In this document: positions 8,001-14,980 of the stretch, piece after piece
Layout of the letters: each line of letters opens with the position of its first letter
How positions within the stretch are numbered: position 1 is the stretch's first letter
NCBI RefSeq assembly: GCF_000425885.1
Contig: NZ_AUEH01000022.1
Span: forward strand, 1 to 45,254
Direction: 5' to 3'
Length of the DNA stretch: 45,254 nucleotides
From: Schleiferilactobacillus harbinensis DSM 16991
GTDB taxonomy: Bacteria > Bacillota > Bacilli > Lactobacillales > Lactobacillaceae
Made by a program: the position numbers and the translations under genes
The notes under the pieces: model-generated
Database searches by the model: none
Seen by the model: the letters and a program-made list of their open reading frames with translations, nothing else
What the model was told of the DNA's origin: nothing

Positions 8001-9639
8001 TGATTGTATACCCGGTGACCGGCGGCACAGGGATGGGCGTGCCGGGTGCACCTTGGCCAGTTTGGTCGGGGTATCCCGTGATGGGGTTGCCCTGCTCATC
8101 CACGATTTTAATCGTGTAACTTACGGGAGCTGGCGCATTCTTGGTATATTTGAACGTGATGGGGCCGCCGGTGGCTGGAATCTGGGCGGTGCTGCTGCCT
8201 TGAATCGTGTAGCCGGGAATCGTCGGGGCCGTGATGCTATCGCCGGGCTTGCCGGAGGTATCTTGGGCCGTATAAGCCGTGATCGGCTGCTCTTGCTCAT
8301 CCACCGCTTTAATTTGATAAGTCACCGTCGCCGGTGTCGTCGGGGTATTTTTCGTATACTTAAAGGTAATCGGACCCCCGGCTATCGGAATCGGTGCAGT
8401 GCTGGCGCCGGTGGCGGTATACCCGGTAATCGAGGGCGCACTGATCGTCGCCCCCGGTTGGCCAGACTTGGTGTCAGAAGTGAAGCTAGCAATTGCGACG
8501 CCCTGGTCATCCACTGCCTTGATCGTATAGCTGACATCTTTTACGGCGTCTTTGGTATAAATAAACTTAACGTCACCGCCGTTGACGCCCACATTAATCG
8601 TCCGAGCACCACTGACAGTGTAGCCGGGAATGGTCGGGGCATTAATAGCTGCGCGCGGCAAACTGCTGCCCGTCGTCGGGATATACCCCTGGATTGGCTG
8701 ACCTTGATCATCCACCGCCAGGATGCGGTAGTTAACATACTGCTGCGTCACTGCCGGCGGGACATAGCTGCCTTGATTTGGATTGCTCGGCGTATTGCGG
8801 GTGTACGTGAAATCAATATCGTTCTGCCCGCTGTCCGCACTCAGGCGAATTGTTTTGGTGCTGCCGTCGTTGAGGGTGTAGCCGTCAATCCCGGCGGCGC
8901 CGATGGTGATCGTATCGCCGATATGGCCTTCATAGATCCGGGTAGAAACGATCGTCCCATATTGATCCCGGGTGACGACGCGATAGCTCACTTTCTGGAC
9001 AATCGGCGTGCTCGGCGCCGGTTTCGTCGGTTCGGTCGGCTTAATCACGGTGGGACCGCCGCTTTGATAGGTCTTCGGCCCGCGATATTGCTGAGCGGTC
9101 AACTTAGCAAAGCCGCCGTCGATCCACTGATTGCCGCCGAGGTTGTACCAGGTACGGCCGTTGACCACGGCGCGGCGATAAACTTGCCACTGTGTCCCGT
9201 GACGCAGCACCGCCCGCCGCACAATTTGGCGGTCGCCGCTGGCGCTATTCCATACGGCAATGCCATAGCCCGGGACATACTGAATCGTGACGACACCACG
9301 CAGCTCCTGACTGGAATTTTCACCCGCTAAATCGGCGTAATTGCTGTCGATCCACTGGTCGCCGCCCACGTTCAAGTAGAAACCGTTATCCCCTTGCTGG
9401 ACTGCACCATAACTCGCCCACCGAGTGCCGGTGGGTAATTTCTTACTGGTGGCCTGCACGCCATTGGCACGCTGCCAAACGGCAACACTGTATCCGGAAA
9501 CATAGTTGATACTGACGGTATCGGCCGCCTTGGCGGTGGTCAGCGTGGTGGTCAGACCTAGCGCCAGTGCCGTGATTCCCACTACCAGCCACCGTTTGTG
9601 CACCTTATGGAGCACGTGATGTACCTTATTCCCAAACAT
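5086..9639 (-). CDS. Large secreted surface protein: SLAP-like repeats, MucBP repeats, CAP/SCP domain
   Basis: This is a cell-surface protein, probably an adhesin. Residues 1-39 form a signal peptide ending TAKAAD. Two wall-binding-like repeats follow (about 41-185), each ending in a GG(D/N)QWID motif resembling the SLAP (S-layer) domain. Then come about 12 clear MucBP-type repeats of 60-70 residues (each starting like VxYTIxxVD and ending FxYTK) plus two divergent ones, to about residue 1150. The C-terminus holds a CAP/SCP-like domain (about 1190-1400) with the motif GHRLNMLRPSLLTSGVGVGF, and a beta-rich tail. There is no LPxTG anchor, so attachment is probably non-covalent through the N-terminal repeats. 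MucBP domains are known from mucus-binding lactobacillus proteins; mucin as ligand is inference. The start at 9639 follows GGGAGGATAAAAT. It is a single-gene unit. Confidence 0.88.
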   Translation of the reverse strand: MFGNKVHHVLHKVHKRWLVVGITALALGLTTTLTTAKAADTVSINYVSGYSVAVWQRANGVQATSKKLPTGTRWASYGAVQQGDNGFYLNVGGDQWIDSNYADLAGENSSQELRGVVTIQYVPGYGIAVWNSASGDRQIVRRAVLRHGTQWQVYRRAVVNGRTWYNLGGNQWIDGGFAKLTAQQYRGPKTYQSGGPTVIKPTEPTKPAPSTPIVQKVSYRVVTRDQYGTIVSTRIYEGHIGDTITIGAAGIDGYTLNDGSTKTIRLSADSGQNDIDFTYTRNTPSNPNQGSYVPPAVTQQYVNYRILAVDDQGQPIQGYIPTTGSSLPRAAINAPTIPGYTVSGARTINVGVNGGDVKFIYTKDAVKDVSYTIKAVDDQGVAIASFTSDTKSGQPGATISAPSITGYTATGASTAPIPIAGGPITFKYTKNTPTTPATVTYQIKAVDEQEQPITAYTAQDTSGKPGDSITAPTIPGYTIQGSSTAQIPATGGPITFKYTKNAPAPVSYTIKIVDEQGNPITGYPDQTGQGAPGTPIPVPPVTGYTIKTPTTATVPAAGGVVTFTYTQDAPAVTTVKYTIAYVDEDKQPITTTNPASGEGKVGDPISALPIPGYTAPTETQTLKSDTTAVTFVYKKDAVTPATVNYTIAYVDKDGNTITTNKPTSGSGPVGDPISAPDIDGYTATAETAKQTLATETTKITYIYTKNPAATVKYTIEYLDQASGAITTSEPASGEGKVGDSVTAPSIDGYTVTAATAKQTLAADTAKITFIYTKNAPATVTYTINFVDQSNGKVQDPQTGVIGKVGDTIPAPTITGYTASTAAQTLKADTTELTFVYSKDAPATMNYTIQYLEGGNAITTTEPTSGEGKDGDSVTAPNIPGYTADPSSAKQTLQADTTTIKFTYTKNAPTTVTYSISYVDQLGAKIKDPQTGVVGNVNADVTAPDIDGYTADKATATQKLKADTTAIKFTYTQNAPATITYTINFIDQGGLKIQNPQTDVTGKVGDEITAPDVPGYTAPTAKQVLQANTTALTFTYTKKVVQTTVQFVDEASGNAITDAAIVTAKGDYPAQKVLTGKDGNLYIILDGQKLSVDPATQQSLTIKYRLISAKAVAVDESGNTIAVLKDLAPMLHSDKGYTLSYLVPSQVFDTQGNQYDVVRADFAGRTLTGILPDSITASYVPYTFTLQYKKNTAPVAKPTPEELARITELQHAYAALAKPVLDNNVYTALPSYKPFDAGSTTLGFQQQTMAVYNFFRNLWGLPAVTADPTVSGIDQVASSFMAGYMAGLQHVVDGSDGGTVYTKPSDMSDSDWAKVKKGLTSNLATANGSGTTVDELIMGFLADNHNLKGNDAGHRLNMLRPSLLTSGVGVGFSANAAATGQKGTPNLTLDMWSGASSGATYTADNGVMFYPGTSVFPIELLPSGTPISAASYGNIDLTAVNKVTVENLTAHSSQDITGEQLILAGTGTENPVYGFARTTLTASGYVFANRQQYRITFYGAGLPGGSISTTFTTFSFAG

Positions 9640-9694
9640 ATTTTATCCTCCCGCAGATCCCTTGTGCAAAGCAAAACAACGTATCTTGAGCGTT

Positions 9695-9700
9695 ATTATA
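9695..9700 (-). promoter_or_regulatory. Possible -10 box of the large surface protein gene
   Basis: TATAAT on the minus strand lies 56 bases upstream of the start codon at 9639. No good -35 hexamer is found at 16-18 bp, so this call is tentative. Confidence 0.35.
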
Positions 9701-9744
9701 TGCCGGATTGGGTTGAAGACGGTAACAATATGCCTTGGCGGTAT

Positions 9745-9785
9745 GAAAAAAGATGCCCTACCAAAATTGGTCGAGCATCTTTTGC
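9745..9785 (-). terminator. Terminator of the 353-aa SLAP-like gene
   Basis: The stem AGATGC/GCATCT with an inner ACCA/TGGT stem is followed by TTTTTTC on the minus strand, 20-60 bases after the stop at 9805. Confidence 0.8.
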
Positions 9786-9804
9786 AAATTGTGGTTTGAC
9801 TGGA

Positions 9805-10866
9805 TTATTTAGCTGTATGGGTGCCGTAATCCGTACGTACCCATTGGTCGCCGCCAATATTGTAGAAGCTTTGCGTGCGGCCATTCACTAGCCGTTCGAT
9901 TTGACCGAACGTCCGCCAGCGGGAACCGGCAGGAATGGTCTTGGTCACTTTCAGCTGACCGTTATAGACCGCGATCCCCCAACTTGGAGCGGCCGGATAA
10001 CGGACAGTGAACGTACCACTGGCAAATAAAATCATACTGGTGTCGGCATTATTAACATATTGATTGCCCCCCAGGCTGAAGCCAGTGATGGTGCCCGTTT
10101 TATCGTTGATAGTGGCGTACGCTTGCCAGCGAGAACCCACCGGCAGTGTCCGGCCGGTGGGATTGCTTTGCGCCATATCACTGTACAGCTTAACTCCCTT
10201 AGAATTCGTTACGATGATCGTGCCGCGGACCGGGTTTACCGTGAAATCAGCCGCGTCGGTATCCACACTGAAGTTAGCGCCGACCCATTGATTACCGCCC
10301 AAGTTGTAAGACAACGTACCGGCCACGCCAGTCTGGCCATTGATTGTGACCATGGCATTGTACCGGGAGAAATACTGCCAACGGCTGTTCACTGGCAGCG
10401 TCTTACCTGTCGGTTTCGTTAAACCAGGATCAGAGTATACGACCGCGGGACTCTTGGCATCCGCTTGCCCCACGCCGGACCATTGCTCCACCTGGTATAC
10501 CGTAGGGTCTTTGACTGAGAAGTCCTTTGCCGACGCCCAGCCGTCCGCAAAATGGTAGGCCGTGATCGTTCCGGCAGCATCCGTGGCAATTTGGTCATAG
10601 GCATACTGGAACACCCACGCATATCCGTTCACATTGAAGCCTTGAACTGTCTTCCCGTTGCTCTTGGTCAGTTCGGCATCATCGAAAGCTGCAATCTTAG
10701 TGGTATCGGCAGTCCGATACACTTCACCTTGCTTGTTGGTGACAGTCGCCTTGGTGACGGCCGCAATCGGCACGATGTCCGCAGCCTGCACGACTGCAGG
10801 TGCTGCCAGAGTCAAGCCGATACCCAGTAAGGCCGTGCTGAACAGCAAGCCTGTTGATTTCTTCAT
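9805..10866 (-). CDS. Secreted protein with four SLAP-like repeats (paralogue A)
   Basis: This 353-residue exported protein has a signal peptide (MKKSTGLLFSTALLG..., cleavage near VQAAD, residue 29). The mature part is almost wholly four repeats of about 70-80 residues. The last three close with YNLGGNQWV, FSLGGNQYV and YNIGGDQWV. The pattern (a turn with GKTLPxxSRW, then GGxQWV) resembles the lactobacillar SLAP / S-layer wall-binding domain, and is also present at the N-terminus of the 1517-aa neighbour. No catalytic domain or LPxTG is seen, so it may be a structural, wall-covering or S-layer-like protein. The start follows GGGGAAACGCC. It has its own promoter and terminator. It is a tandem paralogue of the 10978-12054 gene. 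Confidence 0.82.
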   Translation of the reverse strand: MKKSTGLLFSTALLGIGLTLAAPAVVQAADIVPIAAVTKATVTNKQGEVYRTADTTKIAAFDDAELTKSNGKTVQGFNVNGYAWVFQYAYDQIATDAAGTITAYHFADGWASAKDFSVKDPTVYQVEQWSGVGQADAKSPAVVYSDPGLTKPTGKTLPVNSRWQYFSRYNAMVTINGQTGVAGTLSYNLGGNQWVGANFSVDTDAADFTVNPVRGTIIVTNSKGVKLYSDMAQSNPTGRTLPVGSRWQAYATINDKTGTITGFSLGGNQYVNNADTSMILFASGTFTVRYPAAPSWGIAVYNGQLKVTKTIPAGSRWRTFGQIERLVNGRTQSFYNIGGDQWVRTDYGTHTAK

Positions 10867-10904
10867 GGCGTTTCCCCATTTCTTGTTTCGTATGTCACTA
10901 TTCC

Positions 10905-10912
10905 AATATAGC
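10905..10912 (-). promoter_or_regulatory. Extended -10 promoter of paralogue A
   Basis: TGCTATATT on the minus strand lies 39 bases upstream of the start at 10866. The same CTGCTATATTGG string lies at the same distance upstream of paralogue B (12093-12098), so it is conserved between the duplicates. No strong -35 is seen. Confidence 0.5.
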
Positions 10913-10924
10913 AGAGCGGTTAGA

Positions 10925-10950
10925 AAAAAGCACCCGATCAGGATGCTTTC
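10925..10950 (-). terminator. Terminator of paralogue B
   Basis: The stem AAAGCA/TGCTTT with inner CC/GG pairs is followed by TTTTTTC on the minus strand, about 30 bases after the stop at 10978. Confidence 0.75.
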
Positions 10951-10977
10951 AAACCGTAGAAAATTGATGCGATGGGA

Positions 10978-12054
10978 TTACTTAGGCGCCACAGTCCCAT
11001 AGTCCGACCGTACCCATTGGTCGCCGCCAATGTTGTAATATTCCTGCGTTGTATTGGTCCCGTTTACTCGGCGCTGCAACTGTTTGAATACCCGCCAGCG
11101 GGAATTGGCCGGAATGGTTTTGGTCACTTGCAGTTTGCTGTTGTATACGGCGATGCCCCAAGTCGGGTGAGCTTTGTAGCGGACCGTGAAGACGGCATCA
11201 AAGCGGTAGACGGGACTGACATCAGTCTTGTTGACGTACTGCAATCCGCCTAAGCCCCAGCCAACCGTACCATCTGTATTGCTCATGATGGAATCGGGTG
11301 CCTGCCACCGTGAACCGAACGACAAGGTGCGGCCAGTAAACTTAGTCCGGGCTAAGTCGCTGTATAGTTTGGCGCCGTTAGGGTTAGTAACCAAGACTTC
11401 GCCAATATTGGTCGTTGGATAAAACTCAGCACTGGCATCCGCAAGAAAGTCTTGCTTGCTGATCCATTGGTTGCCGCCGAGATTATAAGCCACCCGGTCT
11501 GCGACCCCCCACTCACCATTTATTTGTACCAGTGCTTCATTGGTACTGTAATAACGCCAGCGACTGCCAACAGGCAAAGTTTTCCCGGTCGCTTTAGTTA
11601 ACTGCGCGTCGGCATAAACTATCGAAGCCTTGGCCGAGCTTACAACCCCATTACCTGTCTGGTCGGTATCGACTTTGTACCGAGTGGGATCTGTCGTATC
11701 CAATCCCGCCGCTGCGACCCAACCCTCTGCAAAATGATATGCGGTCACGGTGCCTTGCGCGTTGGTCGCCACTTGGTCATACTCATTTTGCCAAACCCAA
11801 TCACGGCCATTAACCACGGTTGATGCCAATACTTTATCAGTCTTCTTTGTCAAGGCCGCATCTTCGTATGCCGCCAGTGAGGAGGCCTCTCCTGAGGCGA
11901 ACCGATACGTTGTCCCCTTCTTATCGATCACGGTTACCTTGGCGGCTGCCGCAGTCGGTGTCGCGTCCGCCGCATGCACGGCTGTCGGGGCAATGGTTGC
12001 CAAGCCGACGCCGAACACCGCTGCGCTGAACAGTAAACCAATTGTTTTCTTCAC
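10978..12054 (-). CDS. Secreted protein with four SLAP-like repeats (paralogue B)
   Basis: This 358-residue protein is a close paralogue of the preceding gene product: the same signal peptide style (MKKTIGLLFSAAVFG..., cleavage near VHAAD) and the same four-repeat plan. The second and fourth repeats end YNLGGNQWI and YNIGGDQWV. The third ends WGLGGLQYV. The start codon is GTG at 12054, placed 5-6 bases after GAGGGAG; no ATG is available at the right distance. It is a monocistronic unit with its own promoter and terminator. The pair probably arose by tandem duplication including the control regions. Function is most likely structural at the cell wall. Confidence 0.82.
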   Translation of the reverse strand: MKKTIGLLFSAAVFGVGLATIAPTAVHAADATPTAAAAKVTVIDKKGTTYRFASGEASSLAAYEDAALTKKTDKVLASTVVNGRDWVWQNEYDQVATNAQGTVTAYHFAEGWVAAAGLDTTDPTRYKVDTDQTGNGVVSSAKASIVYADAQLTKATGKTLPVGSRWRYYSTNEALVQINGEWGVADRVAYNLGGNQWISKQDFLADASAEFYPTTNIGEVLVTNPNGAKLYSDLARTKFTGRTLSFGSRWQAPDSIMSNTDGTVGWGLGGLQYVNKTDVSPVYRFDAVFTVRYKAHPTWGIAVYNSKLQVTKTIPANSRWRVFKQLQRRVNGTNTTQEYYNIGGDQWVRSDYGTVAPK

Positions 12055-12092
12055 GTTTCTCCCTCATCTCTTGTATTTTATATCACAATCCC

Positions 12093-12100
12093 AATATAGC
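12093..12100 (-). promoter_or_regulatory. Extended -10 promoter of paralogue B
   Basis: TGCTATATT on the minus strand lies 39 bases upstream of the GTG start, the same layout as paralogue A. Confidence 0.5.
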
Positions 12101-12112
12101 AGAAGAGCAAGC

Positions 12113-12138
12113 AAAAAGCACCCCAGTTTGGGATGCCC
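12113..12138 (-). terminator. Terminator of the usp gene at 12151
   Basis: The hairpin GCATCCCA/TGGGGTGC (12118-12136) is followed by TTTTTGC on the minus strand, directly after the usp stop. Confidence 0.8.
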
Positions 12139-12150
12139 TTTACTCAACAA

Positions 12151-12678
12151 TTACTTCTTCTTGTTCTCGCTGGGTTCATCGGTCGGCTTCGGGCCCGCAG
12201 CGGGGTCCCGCACCACGATGACGGTGCACGGCGCGTATCGGGTAACGAAGGCGGCGACGGAGCCGATGGTCTGGTGGCGAGCGCCCTTGTGGGTTTCACT
12301 GCCAACCACGATCAGGTCCGGCTTGAACTGCGGCACCATTTCGTCCACGATGACCTTGCCCGGCTTGCCTTCCCCAATCAGCGGCACGACGTCGAGGATG
12401 CCGAACTGCTTGGCTTTCTCGACGTAGGCATTCAAATCATTGGCCACGGCTTCGCGGTGCTCGGCCAGGGTTTCTGGATCCAGGGATTGGAAGACATTCA
12501 AATCGCCCGTCTCCATCACAGAGGCAATGGCCAGGGGCACGGAATAGATTTTGGCTACCGTACAGGCATAGTCAAAGGCAAACCGAGACGAAATAAAATC
12601 GTCATCATCGATGGCGATCATGATGCGATTAAAGTGGCGGGTACTGACTTTGAAGTCCTCAATTTCTTTTTGAGCCAT
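12151..12678 (-). CDS. Universal stress protein (UspA family)
   Basis: This is a 175-residue cytoplasmic Usp-fold protein. It has the N-terminal strand RIMIAIDDDDFISS with the Asp that contacts nucleotide, and a C-terminal IVVGSETHKGARHQTIGSVAAF segment in place of the usual G-2x-G-9x-G-S nucleotide motif. The spacing is altered, so ATP binding is uncertain. Usp proteins act in stress survival; the specific role is unknown. The N-terminus is about 15 residues longer than usual and the C-terminus ends in a charged tail. The start at 12678 is preceded by AAGGGAGT. Transcribed alone, with a possible TATACT -10 at 12708-12713. Confidence 0.85.
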   Translation of the reverse strand: MAQKEIEDFKVSTRHFNRIMIAIDDDDFISSRFAFDYACTVAKIYSVPLAIASVMETGDLNVFQSLDPETLAEHREAVANDLNAYVEKAKQFGILDVVPLIGEGKPGKVIVDEMVPQFKPDLIVVGSETHKGARHQTIGSVAAFVTRYAPCTVIVVRDPAAGPKPTDEPSENKKK

Positions 12679-12810
12679 AAACGCATTACTCCCTTTCTTT
12701 CAATTCCAGTATACGGCGAAACGATGGAAAATACCTGTCATCACTTGGTCTGATTTTTATTTTGAAAAAGAATTTGCGGGTTTGTGAAATTCCGCGGCGC
12801 CAATGCCAGC

Positions 12811-12834
12811 AAAAAAAAGGACCACGATCGGCCC
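12811..12834 (-). terminator. Terminator of asl
   Basis: GGGCC/GGTCC (12830-12834 with 12819-12823, one G-T pair) and a 6-nt loop are followed by eight T on the minus strand. It lies just after the asl stop at 12843. Confidence 0.75.
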
Positions 12835-12842
12835 GTTTCCCT

Positions 12843-14105
12843 TTACCGCCCAATATCGCGGCCTTTATTTTCTTCAAAATACTTCTTATAGCGCGGAATG
12901 TAATTATGGAACATGTACTTCATCAGCACCCACCGCCGGATATTCATGTCCTTCTTGTAAAACACAGTGGTGCCGTAACGGCCGGAATCGATCAGCTGGA
13001 GGGCTTGCTGCTTGAACTCATTGTCCACCGCGTAATCCTTGAACAGCTTGACCGGCACGCCCATCCACAGCACGTGCTGGGATTGGATCTTATTGGCGTA
13101 AACCGTCGGGGCGTCAGCCAGGGTACCGGTGACATAGTCGTCCACGACGAACCGGGCCAGATTGTAGCCGGTCAGGGTGACGAAGAAACTGGAGCGGCCC
13201 TGACGCAGGTTGATTTCGAAGAACTTGAAGGTATTGTCCCGGGGATCGAACTTCATATCGAAGTTGCAGTAGCCGGTAAAGTTCAGTTCTTCTAAGAATT
13301 TCTGCACCACATCGTACACGTCCTGGTTGTATTCCGGCAGGATCGTGACGTAGTTGCCGATGGCGGCCGGGGTCGGGTCTTCCAACAGCGGGTGGCCCAA
13401 GCACAGCAGCTTCACCTGATGGTCCTGACTGACGTAGGCGTTCAGCGTGCGCATGTTGGAGTCATCGCCGGGGATGAACTCCTGGAGGATCATATCGCTG
13501 GTATAGCCGTTGTCGTAGATTTTGCCTAAAATATCTAAGTATTCCGTTTCGGAGTGGATCACGAAGGCTTTCTTCCGACCTTCAAATTGGATATCCAGCC
13601 ATTCCACGGAATTCGCCGGTTTGAAGGCGACCGGATAGGTAAAAGGCACGTCCAGATTTTCTTTCTTTTCGTACATGGCCTTGGTGATGATCTTGGTCTT
13701 GGGATACGGCAGGCCGTGTTCCTCGGCGATCTGGTAAAAGCTCTCTTTGTTGTTCAGCTTCCGCAGCAGCGCGTAGTCCACCACCGGCACGACGAAGGTC
13801 TTTTGCAGAAATTCCTTGTGCTTGGCCAGCAGTTCTGCATAGGCATCGCCCATGGCAATCAAAATCACTGGCTCCTGATGGTCGGCGTAACGCTTGGCCA
13901 CTTCGTGCATGGTATCGATGAAGACCGGATCTTCTTCGAAGCCGTGGTGAAATTCCAGCGTCAAGATATTGGAATAGCGGGTGGGCGCCAGCGGGTCGGA
14001 AGCAATACAGTGCACCTTGATGCCGTATTCTTCATGGAAGGCCCGGGCCATCCCGTATGCGTTCATGTCACTCCCCAGAATAATGGGGGTAAATTCTGGT
14101 GTCAT
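12843..14105 (-). CDS. asl: D-aspartate ligase (ATP-grasp), peptidoglycan cross-bridge
   Basis: This enzyme activates D-aspartate with ATP and joins it to the lysine side chain of the peptidoglycan precursor, building the D-Asp(Asn) cross-bridge in the cytoplasm. The 420 residues match the Aslfm type of Enterococcus faecium: the N-terminus PIILGSDMNAYGMARAFHEEYG is nearly identical in pattern, followed by LAPTRYS, an ATP-grasp core (YPVAFKPANS, about residues 148-157; ILQEFIPGDDSNMR, about 214-227) and the metal-binding NFDMKFD ... FFEINLRQGRSSF. The start at 14105 follows AAGGGG. A 5' leader of about 140 nt with a GC-rich hairpin precedes it. No clear terminator separates it from the polysaccharide operon upstream, so read-through is possible. 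Confidence 0.85.
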   Translation of the reverse strand: MTPEFTPIILGSDMNAYGMARAFHEEYGIKVHCIASDPLAPTRYSNILTLEFHHGFEEDPVFIDTMHEVAKRYADHQEPVILIAMGDAYAELLAKHKEFLQKTFVVPVVDYALLRKLNNKESFYQIAEEHGLPYPKTKIITKAMYEKKENLDVPFTYPVAFKPANSVEWLDIQFEGRKKAFVIHSETEYLDILGKIYDNGYTSDMILQEFIPGDDSNMRTLNAYVSQDHQVKLLCLGHPLLEDPTPAAIGNYVTILPEYNQDVYDVVQKFLEELNFTGYCNFDMKFDPRDNTFKFFEINLRQGRSSFFVTLTGYNLARFVVDDYVTGTLADAPTVYANKIQSQHVLWMGVPVKLFKDYAVDNEFKQQALQLIDSGRYGTTVFYKKDMNIRRWVLMKYMFHNYIPRYKKYFEENKGRDIGR

Positions 14106-14142
14106 CTAGACAACCCCTTAATCTTAATTACGATTTGTTCCA

Positions 14143-14183
14143 GCAGCGGGCGCCATCAACCGGCTAGAAATGCGCCCGCACTG
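14143..14183 (-). other. GC-rich hairpin in the asl leader
   Basis: GCGGGCGC (14146-14153) pairs with GCGCCCGC (14172-14179), extended by GCA/TGC outside. It lies inside the predicted 5' leader of asl with no T-run, so it is not a terminator. It could affect mRNA stability or be incidental. Confidence 0.4.
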
Positions 14184-14247
14184 CCTTTCATTAACCGTGG
14201 CAAGTCGGTTTCTGAAAGTTTCTGGCTGGATACAATACACGAATTAG

Positions 14248-14255
14248 ATTATACC
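14248..14255 (-). promoter_or_regulatory. Extended -10 promoter of asl
   Basis: TGGTATAAT on the minus strand gives a perfect -10 with TG extension. No good -35 is present at 17 bp. The start codon is about 143 bases downstream. Confidence 0.5.
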
Positions 14256-14281
14256 ACATTTCGTTATGTGAATGATTTCGA

Positions 14282-14980
14282 TTATCGGAAAATACGTTGG
14301 TACAACGCCGCCCGTCGCGGCGTCGTCAGGCGCAGTTTGAACCACTTGTTGACCCGGCGCTTCAGAGGCTTTTGGCCCTCCATCCAGGTACCGGTAAACA
14401 CGTGGATCGTGTGCGATTGACCGCTGGGATTGCACAGCACCGTGTCAGGATACACGTGGATACCGGTCGTCAGCAGTTGTTCCTGATTGTTGGCAGCGCA
14501 ATGGAAATCTTTGATCAGAATATCCGACACCGACTTGGTGTTCACACCGGCCATTTGGTTGTTTTTATCAAAAGAAAAGTGTGCGTCGTCATACTCCGCC
14601 AGCATCTTTTGCGCCAGCGGATGGTGGGCTTCGGCACCAAAGGCAGCAGTGAAGGGATACTGGGCGTTTTCAAAACCGACAAAGGCCCGGTCACCCAGCA
14701 GACTGGTCAAGTCATCCAGGACTAGCACATCGGTGTCCAGATAGATCCCGCCGTATTGTTCGATCACTGAGGCCCGGATATAGTCACTGACGAAGGCCCA
14801 TTTCTTAGCAGCATAGGCTTCTCGCACAAACTGATTCTGGGTCAGATCGAAATTTTTTTCGTTCCATTCAATGATCTCGTACCCGCTCAGATGCTGGCGC
14901 CAGGTGGCCATGCAGCGCTGGATATCAGCGGGCTTGTCATGGCCGCCGACCCAAACGTAATGAATTTTTTTAGGAATCAA
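14282..14980 (-). CDS. DXD-motif glycosyltransferase (GT32-like)
   Basis: This 232-residue cytoplasmic glycosyltransferase is of the 'sugar-binding region containing DXD motif' type. It begins IPKKIHYVWVGG, typical for the family, and has FVSDYIRASVIEQYGGIYLDTD with the metal-binding DXD at residues 82-84. It probably adds one sugar to the repeat unit of the wall polysaccharide; donor and acceptor cannot be told. Its ATG (14980) overlaps the stop of the GT2 gene (14977) by four bases, so translation is coupled. It is the last gene of the run that starts at 20578. No terminator is visible behind it. Confidence 0.85.
   Translation of the reverse strand: MIPKKIHYVWVGGHDKPADIQRCMATWRQHLSGYEIIEWNEKNFDLTQNQFVREAYAAKKWAFVSDYIRASVIEQYGGIYLDTDVLVLDDLTSLLGDRAFVGFENAQYPFTAAFGAEAHHPLAQKMLAEYDDAHFSFDKNNQMAGVNTKSVSDILIKDFHCAANNQEQLLTTGIHVYPDTVLCNPSGQSHTIHVFTGTWMEGQKPLKRRVNKWFKLRLTTPRRAALYQRIFR

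Noticed and set aside
7780-9330. 516-codon open frame on the plus strand opposite the surface gene
   Set aside because: It is antisense to MucBP and SLAP-like repeats, has repetitive low-complexity content, no ribosome binding site, and the minus-strand protein is clearly real.
12742-12754. 13-mer CACTTGGTCTGAT shared with the asparagine synthase promoter (25756-25768)
   Set aside because: Several 13-mer coincidences are expected in 45 kb, and the two copies sit at different places relative to their promoters.
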